Part shown: piece by piece, positions 15,991-20,751 of the stretch
Layout of the letters: the number at the start of each line of letters is the position of its first letter
Position numbering within the stretch: position 1 is the first letter of the stretch
NCBI GenBank assembly: GCA_018064565.1
Contig: JAGHVA010000090.1
Span: 1 to 20,751, forward strand
DNA length: 20,751 bases
Reading direction: 5' to 3'
Source: Candidatus Colimorpha onthohippi
GTDB taxonomy: Bacteria > Bacteroidota > Bacteroidia > Bacteroidales > P3
Program-made: the position numbers and the translations under genes
The notes under the pieces: generated by a model
Told to the model about the DNA's origin: nothing
Seen by the model: only the letters and a program-made list of their open reading frames with translations
Database searches by the model: none

Positions 15991-16167
15991 TCACACCCCA
16001 TCGGCAGCCCTGTCTTGCTTTTGCATTTCTTCGGCATTTTTGCCCATTCTCACACCCTTTCGGCATCTTCGCCTTGCTTTTGCATTTCTTCGGCATTTTT
16101 GCCCGCTCTCACACCCTTTCGGCATCTTCGCCTTGCTTTTGCATTTCTTCGGCATTTTTGCCGAAGC
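15991..16167. repeat. Tandem array of three 59-bp units at the 3' end of the RAYT gene
   Basis: Three units, 15991-16049, 16050-16108 and 16109-16167, each start TCACACCC on the plus strand and contain TGCTTTTGCATTTCTTCGGC. By eye, units 2 and 3 differ at 4 of 59 positions, and units 1 and 2 at 9 of 59. Unit 3 is the last 59 bp of the transposase gene including its TGA stop; units 1 and 2 are outside it. Read in their own frame, each unit encodes a GKNAEEMQKQ-type tail plus a TGA stop. Because 59 is not a multiple of 3, consecutive units fall in different frames. Each carries a GGCA-TTTT-TGCC hairpin. Confidence 0.9.
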
Positions 16168-17464
16168 TCATAATCTCCCCTATCTTGTTCAATGCCAAGA
16201 AGTGGTAGCGCATTGATTCTCGTTTAGCCATTGGACTTTTTCTATGTACTGCCTCCACTATCACTGGGTCGTCAAGCACCTCGCTATATGGCTCTATCAA
16301 CAACAACCGCCCTGCAGCACATGCATCAAAGTACACCCCACCCGGTTTGTAGTATCGCTCATGGGAAGAGCCTTCTGGAGGGAAGCCCTCTTTCAGCATC
16401 ACAATCAGTGGCATTCCAGCCTCGCGCAAGCGTTTTGTTACGGTCTTCTCACCTTCGCTGATAGCCGAGGTTATACTCACCATCCCCTGCTGTGCGTTCC
16501 TTATCCATTTCTGAGAATATAGTTCCAACTGGTCTGTCGTTATTGATCTTGAGCATTGGATGTGCTGCTTATGAGGAAACTCCATCAGGAACATGTTGCC
16601 CAAAAACCTAAACCGCCAAGTGTGTGTAGTCCCATTCTCATCTTCAAAGCTCCAACATAGCTTATTGCGTAGCTTGAATAGGTCGGGGTTGTGATGCTTC
16701 AGCCACAAGCGGCGGGGGTTGTCTTTCACATAGCGTATCATGCGGTCAAGCTGCCCTTCGCAGTGGAGGATACGCTCGTGGTAGCCGACAGGCATGTACT
16801 CCCAAATACTTCCACCTGTCGCAAAAATGCGACAGAACTGCACAAGCCGACCTTCCAATTTCTGCCGCACCTCTTCGGCTTGCTTTTGCACCTCTTCAGA
16901 TTGCTTTTGCATTTCTTCAGATTGCTTTTGCATTTCTTCGGCTTGCTTATGCACATCTTCGGCTTGCTTTTGCACCTCTTCGGCTTGCTTTTGAACCTCT
17001 TCGGTCTGCTTTTGCATTCCTTCGGCTTGCTTTTGCATTTCTTCGGCATTCTTGCCGAAGTACTCCCGCTTAAACCACGATGTGCAAGCGCTCTTGAAGC
17101 TGCGCACGATTTCGCCTATGCCCTTGGGCATAGGCTCTATCACATGAATGACTCCATGCAGATGGTCGGGCATCACCCTCACAGCAAGCACTTTTATTAT
17201 CACCCCTTTCTGCCGATAGAACTCTGGTAAACCTCTGAAGGTTCTATCAACATACTCGCCAAGACGGCTATAAACAATGAAGGCCTCGTCTTCGCTATTG
17301 CCTATTAGGGTACCGAAGATAGGCTGACGCCTTTCGGTAGCGATGGTAACGTGATAGATGGCGCGCCCTTTATAGTCCCATAGGCTCTCCCTATGGTGAC
17401 GGGTAATATCAGCATCGCAGCGCCAACCCTCACCTTCTACATACCTTGCCTTATTTTCTGGCAT
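16109..17464 (-). CDS. REP-associated tyrosine transposase (RAYT, Y1/IS200-like) with internal heptad repeats
   Basis: 451 residues. RAYT proteins are single-copy HUH-type Y1 nucleases that act on REP hairpins. The N-terminal YHVTIATERRQPIF (37-50) is the family's first strand. The HUH motif is H101-L102-H103 in MPDHLHGVIHV, and the catalytic tyrosine is probably Y245 in MIRYVKDNPRRLW (242-254), preceded by GYHERILHCEGQLDR (227-241). Between them, residues 139-203 hold eight heptads of type xEE(M/V)QKQ, likely a coiled coil. A C-terminal region (about 310-435) with ITSAISEGEKTVTKRLRE, a GMPLIVML strand and ACAAGRLLLIEP looks Rossmann-like and recalls Bacteroidales relatives from memory. The last residues repeat FGKNAEEMQKQ from position 136. 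No terminal inverted repeats or target duplication were found. Confidence 0.85.
   Translation of the reverse strand: MPENKARYVEGEGWRCDADITRHHRESLWDYKGRAIYHVTIATERRQPIFGTLIGNSEDEAFIVYSRLGEYVDRTFRGLPEFYRQKGVIIKVLAVRVMPDHLHGVIHVIEPMPKGIGEIVRSFKSACTSWFKREYFGKNAEEMQKQAEGMQKQTEEVQKQAEEVQKQAEDVHKQAEEMQKQSEEMQKQSEEVQKQAEEVRQKLEGRLVQFCRIFATGGSIWEYMPVGYHERILHCEGQLDRMIRYVKDNPRRLWLKHHNPDLFKLRNKLCWSFEDENGTTHTWRFRFLGNMFLMEFPHKQHIQCSRSITTDQLELYSQKWIRNAQQGMVSITSAISEGEKTVTKRLREAGMPLIVMLKEGFPPEGSSHERYYKPGGVYFDACAAGRLLLIEPYSEVLDDPVIVEAVHRKSPMAKRESMRYHFLALNKIGEIMSFGKNAEEMQKQGEDAERV
16147..16166. repeat. REP-like 20-bp hairpin near the RAYT stop codon
   Basis: A perfect palindrome, CTTCGGCA-TTTT-TGCCGAAG, encodes FGKNAEE of the transposase C-terminus on the minus strand. 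It is identical in both arms to the hairpin at 17041-17060. Truncated versions (GGCA-TTTT-TGCC) occur in the two downstream 59-bp units. Confidence 0.8.
16874..17041. repeat. Eight 21-bp coding repeats in the RAYT gene
   Basis: Eight consecutive 21-bp units start at 16874 and repeat exactly every 21 bp. On the plus strand the typical unit is TTCGGCTTGCTTTTGCACCTC with one to five changes per copy. On the minus strand each encodes a heptad xEE(M/V)QKQ, so the array keeps frame. A GC-rich hairpin unit (17042-17060) follows directly. Copy-number change would alter the length of a predicted coiled coil between the HUH motif and the catalytic Tyr. Confidence 0.92.
17041..17060. repeat. REP-like 20-bp hairpin inside the RAYT gene
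   Basis: A perfect palindrome, CTTCGGCA-TTCT-TGCCGAAG, encodes FGKNAEE (residues 136-142) at the upstream edge of the heptad array. Its arms are identical to the hairpin at 16147-16166; only one loop base differs. On the minus strand GGGAG lies 2 bp before it. Confidence 0.8.
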
Positions 17465-17505
17465 TGCCTTTCAACTATCTGGCTTGACGATTACTACACC
17501 GCATA

Positions 17506-17970
17506 TTATGCTCCTACTTTGAATCGGACGCGCCGGACGCCATCGTTATAGTCGTGGCTGAGAATCTGAAAACTGACGATTTTTGCGGTATTTTTGACAT
17601 GCGTACCTACACAAGCACATACATCATAATCGCCAATACAGACAAGTCGTAGTGTGTCGCTTGCATCGGAAGGCAGTTTACTGAGATCAACACCGTCAGG
17701 CACGTTGTCCCGATCAACAAACTTTACGGACACGTCAAGATGTTGTTGTATGATATCGTTGACTGCAGTCTCTATGGCTGCCACTTGGTCGGAAGTAGGA
17801 GCCTGGGGCAACAGATAGTCGCATTTGCTTTTCTTACGTTCAATATGTGCATTTCTTGACCGTGGACAGCCAAACATCTTAACCATGGTCGCATTGAGTA
17901 TGTGTTCCGCAGTATGCATGGGCGGATATTCGGTCTTGTTGTGTGAGTTAAGAATTGGTTCTTGTTCCAT
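17506..17970 (-). CDS. AlaX-like aminoacyl-tRNA trans-editing protein (SAD domain)
   Basis: 154 residues. Free-standing SAD-domain proteins hydrolyse mischarged aminoacyl-tRNA (commonly Ser- or Gly-tRNA(Ala)) in the cytosol. The zinc ligands are visible: MHTAEHIL with H19 and H23, and the CACVGTH motif at 118-124 with C120 and H124. The length is that of small AlaX forms or of the ThrRS N2 domain without a synthetase body. No tRNA-binding or catalytic synthetase domain is present. It lies 41 bp upstream of the RAYT gene in the same direction and about 130 bp downstream of the OMP gene. Whether it edits tRNA(Ala) or tRNA(Thr) cannot be told. Confidence 0.85.
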   Translation of the reverse strand: MEQEPILNSHNKTEYPPMHTAEHILNATMVKMFGCPRSRNAHIERKKSKCDYLLPQAPTSDQVAAIETAVNDIIQQHLDVSVKFVDRDNVPDGVDLSKLPSDASDTLRLVCIGDYDVCACVGTHVKNTAKIVSFQILSHDYNDGVRRVRFKVGA

Positions 17971-18102
17971 GATAAGATGCTATTTTGATTTATTGAAGTA
18001 AGGGTAAACTTTTGAGCCCAATGACTATGAGGAGTTTTGCACAATATAAGTGCATGTTTGGCGAGTTAAGCTACTCACGCAAATAAAATACTGCAAGTCC
18101 GC

Positions 18103-18936
18103 TTAATGCGTATTGCTGCCCACGCCAAAACGGAAAGCCAGCTTGAGACCCATTTGTAGCGGTTTAACCTCACTGACACGGTCAGAGACAAAAGTCCCAT
18201 GGTATTGGTGCAAATCGACCAATGGCTGCTCAACGCCATCAATCAAAGACATCACGCCATAGTTGAGATATAGACCCGCATATATAGCCGAGTTGCGACC
18301 AATACTATATGCCACACCCAGATCAGCGATTATACCCATTGCGAACGACTTGTATTCAATTTTATCATCTACATCAATTGCTATCCCATCAGAAGTCTGA
18401 AAACCATGGTTAGCCAAGTCAGCATAGGTAACATCGGTAGCGGGGAAGTAACCCGTGGTGGTGTAATAACCATCATCAATTGCAAAACTGCCCGACACTG
18501 GAAGTTGTAAGGCAACGCCAACGCCAAACTGCAAAGCCCACTGACTATTGAAAGCGTAACGGAACATACCTTCGATAGGAATCTCTAACAGCAATGCCTG
18601 CTGACTCTCTTTCCAGTCATGGAAAGAGGCGTCCAACACATAATCCAGACTGTTATCAGGGTGGACACGATCCAGCGACTGCGAATAGTTATAAGTGGCC
18701 GAGGTCTGTAGTTTGGACACTTGTGCGCCTACCGCAACTCCGAAATAATCAGAAAACATGTAGTTGTACTGCACCCCTGCTACAAAGCCATAACCTTGTT
18801 CGAGCGAACATTGATTGGCTGTATATTGCAAAGAATGAATACCGCCACCTATATTGATTTGAAAGTTGTGCGGAGTTTGAGCCGATAACACTCCGAGACA
18901 AAGGAGCACCGACATGAGTGATATAGATTTTTTCAT
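18103..18936 (-). CDS. Outer-membrane beta-barrel (porin-like) protein
   Basis: 277 residues from the ATG at 18936. A longer frame reaching to 19020 would place 28 residues before a clear signal peptide (MKKSISLMSVLLCLGVLSAQ), so the shorter start is chosen. The mature part alternates hydrophobic and polar residues as in an 8-10-strand barrel, with aromatic girdle residues such as YGFVAGVQYNYMF, YFGVAVGAQVS and YAGLYLNYGVM. The last strand, LQMGLKLAFRFGVG, contains the expected Phe. It resembles the OMP_b-brl_2-type family common in Bacteroidota. It follows the T9SS cargo gene, but a strong hairpin terminator lies between them, so it may be expressed separately. Confidence 0.82.
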   Translation of the reverse strand: MKKSISLMSVLLCLGVLSAQTPHNFQINIGGGIHSLQYTANQCSLEQGYGFVAGVQYNYMFSDYFGVAVGAQVSKLQTSATYNYSQSLDRVHPDNSLDYVLDASFHDWKESQQALLLEIPIEGMFRYAFNSQWALQFGVGVALQLPVSGSFAIDDGYYTTTGYFPATDVTYADLANHGFQTSDGIAIDVDDKIEYKSFAMGIIADLGVAYSIGRNSAIYAGLYLNYGVMSLIDGVEQPLVDLHQYHGTFVSDRVSEVKPLQMGLKLAFRFGVGSNTH

Positions 18937-18956
18937 GATACTACGAACTATTGTTA

Positions 18957-19009
18957 AACAAAAAACCAAAATCCAGGCAACACCATTTGACATCCAATGG
19001 CATTGCCTG
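18957..19009 (-). terminator. Strand-specific intrinsic terminator after the T9SS cargo gene
   Basis: On the minus strand, CAGGCAATGCCATT pairs with AATGGTGTTGCCTG around an 8-nt loop. This gives a 14-bp stem (18974-18987 and 18996-19009) with two G-U pairs. GATTTTGGTTTTTTG follows as a T-rich tail. On the plus strand the same positions are CA/CA mismatches, so the complete stem forms only in the minus-strand RNA. It starts 15 bp after the stop at 19024. Confidence 0.75.
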
Positions 19010-19023
19010 AGAGAATACAAGGC

Positions 19024-20751
19024 TTACGGTTTTACGACCTTAGCCGTAATACCATCTACAGAGAGATAGTATGTACCCGAATTGTACAAATCGAAATTTA
19101 GAACAGTCTCATCGCCTGTAAAAACGGATTGATACACTCTAACTCCTTGAGCGTTGGTCAGTGAAATATGATGACCCTCCTCCTCAAAATTAGATAGCAC
19201 CACACGAGCAGCCGTTACGACAGGATTCGGATAAACACTCACTATTTTTTGTTGCTCTACCATCTTGATCCAATTACTCTGATCGCATGTACGGACTGTA
19301 CTTCTTGTATTTAAGTTGACAGCCACATAATAATTGCCTGTAAGTCCACCCTCCTGCTGATAGTACGGCAACGTGGCTCCTGGAATACGTTCGCCATTGT
19401 GATACCACTGATAGGAGTCGCCTTGTATCTTGTGCTTGTCGATGCTAACCACATCGTTAAATATCTGCACGATATAATCTTTAGGAAGATTAACAACAAA
19501 GGTTACGACCGTAGGCGTTGACTCCACACCTATCTCGTTGCGAAATGTGATAATCGCATCATATTGACCTGCTGGGCAATCGTCGGGGATAACAAGCGTT
19601 ATCTCGCCTTGAAGTTCGTTTGGAAGCGCTGTCCACGGAATACTTTGAAATCCTACCCCAGTAGCTGAAGCACCAAAATCAAGCTTAAATTCACACGCCT
19701 CACCCTGACTTATTTTGTAGCCAATGGCACCATCAGTCTGACTTTGGCAATAGCCATTTGACGACACCTCAAATGCTATACCTTGCTGGCTGTTGGTCGA
19801 ATCGATAACTATCGACTGCAAGATCTTGGCAGTGTTGCAATAGAAAAATTCAATAGGTGCTGTATAATTGCCTGCATCACGACCATAGATGTAGTAATAC
19901 ACATTTATGGTCTTATTGATACCAGGATTGGCATCGTTGTAGAGAGCCGAATCAAACATAAATACCTGATCACCAGGCAAAACGCCTTGCATCGTAGCGT
20001 GGGAAGTAATCTGGGCTATATTGGTACCATCGTACATACGGACAGTATCCACACGCACAATTCCCTCAGCAGTAAGCTGACGACGCGTGATACTTGCGTA
20101 TTGGGTGTCGTTGATAGGAGCATAATAATTATCTTTATCAGCGCCCGAGAGCGAAAACACCAATATTACAGGAATATTGTTGCCGACTTGGTTGGTAAGA
20201 TAGGTAGCCACTGCTTCAGCATAAATATCATCACCCAAGTAGCTATTTACCGTACCTAATATAACATGAGCAGAATCAGACTGATCATATACCTTCGACT
20301 GATCCACAGCAAAATACTCTGACAACAGCTGGAACGGTGTGATGTCGGCTGGCAAAGTGTCATCTATTGGCGCCAAATAGTTGGCGGCAGCCGACCCCGA
20401 AATACGATACGTGACAACTACTGGCTTGCTCTCGCCCACATTCTTATCTACATAGGCGGCAGAAGCATCTACATTGACTATATCACCCAAGATTACGTTC
20501 TCCAAATCACCAGGCTCTACCCAAGCATCAGTGGTAGCATCATACACCTTAGTATCTTCGATGCGAGTGCCTGCTATGGTAAGTCTCAACGGGACGATAT
20601 CGGCATACAAAACATCGGGATCTGGCAAATCGTAATTGCCACACACTGCACAAGTAGCATCAAACTGATAAGTTACATCCACACGCTTGTTGTCGCCAGC
20701 ATCAGCCGACAAAAATTCAGCCGTAGCATTCAGTAAAACCCTATCCTGCTC
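19024..20751 (-). CDS. T9SS-secreted YDG-repeat surface protein (5' end outside window)
   Basis: At least 575 residues; the frame is open to the window edge, so the start lies beyond it. The visible part has three repeats of about 80 residues, of the type K-V-Y-D ... GD ... K/N ... Y-x-A-P-I-x-D-T ... I-T-x-x-x-L, typical of the YDG domains of adhesin-like proteins. Best examples begin TKVYDATTDAW, SKVYDQSDSA and VRMYDGTNIA. An Ig-like or unclassified region follows, and then a C-terminal T9SS type A sorting domain: YPNPVVTAARVVLSN, then GHHISLTNAQGVRVY and GTYYLSVDG, ending AKVVKP. It is therefore exported across the outer membrane and attached or released by T9SS. A hairpin terminator and an OMP gene follow. 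Confidence 0.88.
   Translation of the reverse strand, partial: EQDRVLLNATAEFLSADAGDNKRVDVTYQFDATCAVCGNYDLPDPDVLYADIVPLRLTIAGTRIEDTKVYDATTDAWVEPGDLENVILGDIVNVDASAAYVDKNVGESKPVVVTYRISGSAAANYLAPIDDTLPADITPFQLLSEYFAVDQSKVYDQSDSAHVILGTVNSYLGDDIYAEAVATYLTNQVGNNIPVILVFSLSGADKDNYYAPINDTQYASITRRQLTAEGIVRVDTVRMYDGTNIAQITSHATMQGVLPGDQVFMFDSALYNDANPGINKTINVYYYIYGRDAGNYTAPIEFFYCNTAKILQSIVIDSTNSQQGIAFEVSSNGYCQSQTDGAIGYKISQGEACEFKLDFGASATGVGFQSIPWTALPNELQGEITLVIPDDCPAGQYDAIITFRNEIGVESTPTVVTFVVNLPKDYIVQIFNDVVSIDKHKIQGDSYQWYHNGERIPGATLPYYQQEGGLTGNYYVAVNLNTRSTVRTCDQSNWIKMVEQQKIVSVYPNPVVTAARVVLSNFEEEGHHISLTNAQGVRVYQSVFTGDETVLNFDLYNSGTYYLSVDGITAKVVKP

Noticed and set aside
16738..17049. Minus-strand frame of about 100 residues rich in Lys/Cys (KCKSKPK repeats) overlapping the RAYT gene
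   Set aside because: It is the other reading frame of the 21-bp coding repeats; a stop-free 21-bp repeat keeps several frames open. The RAYT frame has family motifs and this one has none.
15991..17060. Tandem repeats as a possible CRISPR array
   Set aside because: Units are directly adjacent without unique spacers, and one set is coding; no cas genes are present.
16691..17230. Plus-strand frame rich in Leu/Phe (LLLHFFG repeats) resembling a membrane protein
   Set aside because: Antisense shadow of the same 21-bp array and of the transposase; hydrophobicity is a result of complementing Lys/Glu codons.
16109..17464. A complete insertion sequence with terminal repeats and target duplication around the RAYT
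   Set aside because: No terminal inverted repeats or direct target duplications were found flanking the gene; RAYTs are normally immobile single-copy genes.
18038..18054. TGCAC/GTGCA hairpin between the OMP and AlaX-like genes as a terminator
   Set aside because: Only 5 bp of stem with a 7-nt loop and no T-tract on the minus strand; too weak to annotate.
18937..19020. Extended N-terminus of the OMP gene
   Set aside because: It would cover the terminator hairpin at 18974-19009 and bury the signal peptide.

Overview
The window comes from a member of the Bacteroidota, most likely order Bacteroidales. Evidence for this includes a two-part YidC with a large periplasmic domain, a DUF4294 protein, a menaquinone-type UbiE/MenG methyltransferase and an NhaD antiporter. 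There is also a secreted YDG-repeat protein with a C-terminal type IX secretion (T9SS) sorting domain, a lipoprotein with an acidic export-like signal, and a few TAnnTTTG (-7 type) boxes. Shine-Dalgarno sites are not prominent. No rRNA, tRNA or CRISPR array was seen. Species cannot be named from this sequence.

Layout: (1) 83-2986, plus strand: an MBL-fold/beta-CASP RNase-like hydrolase and a CstA-family carbon-starvation transporter, 12 bp apart. (2) 3137-3964: a secreted YD-like repeat protein, ending in a strong bidirectional terminator. (3) 6042-4033, minus: a PlsC-type acyltransferase followed by comF. (4) 6171-7490, plus: DUF4294 protein and ubiE/menG. (5) 14610-7555, minus: a five-gene run of yidC, nhaD, a membrane-anchored protein with a possible lysozyme-like domain, a Wzz-like chain-length protein and a Wzy/WaaL-like polymerase/ligase. 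Two of its junctions overlap. (6) 14961-15920, plus: a small lipoprotein and a nitroreductase. (7) 20751-15991, minus: the 3' part of a T9SS cargo gene, a strand-specific hairpin terminator, an outer-membrane beta-barrel, an AlaX-like tRNA editing protein, and a REP-associated tyrosine transposase (RAYT/Y1 type) with a repeat array at its 3' end.

Most of the window is ordinary Bacteroidales housekeeping and envelope biology. Peptidoglycan- or polysaccharide-related steps may be linked to membrane-protein insertion and sodium/proton balance in the five-gene run, but this is inferred from co-orientation only.

The most unusual region is the RAYT locus at 15991-17464. The transposase carries an in-frame array of eight 21-bp units (heptad xEExQKQ) between its HUH motif and its catalytic tyrosine. 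A 20-bp perfect hairpin with identical 8-bp arms occurs twice inside the gene, once next to the array and once near the stop codon. The last 59 bp of the gene are repeated twice more, downstream of the stop, in tandem. The extragenic copies therefore share the sequence of the coding repeats. This suggests that the element's REP-like substrate and its coding sequence have been exchanging sequence.
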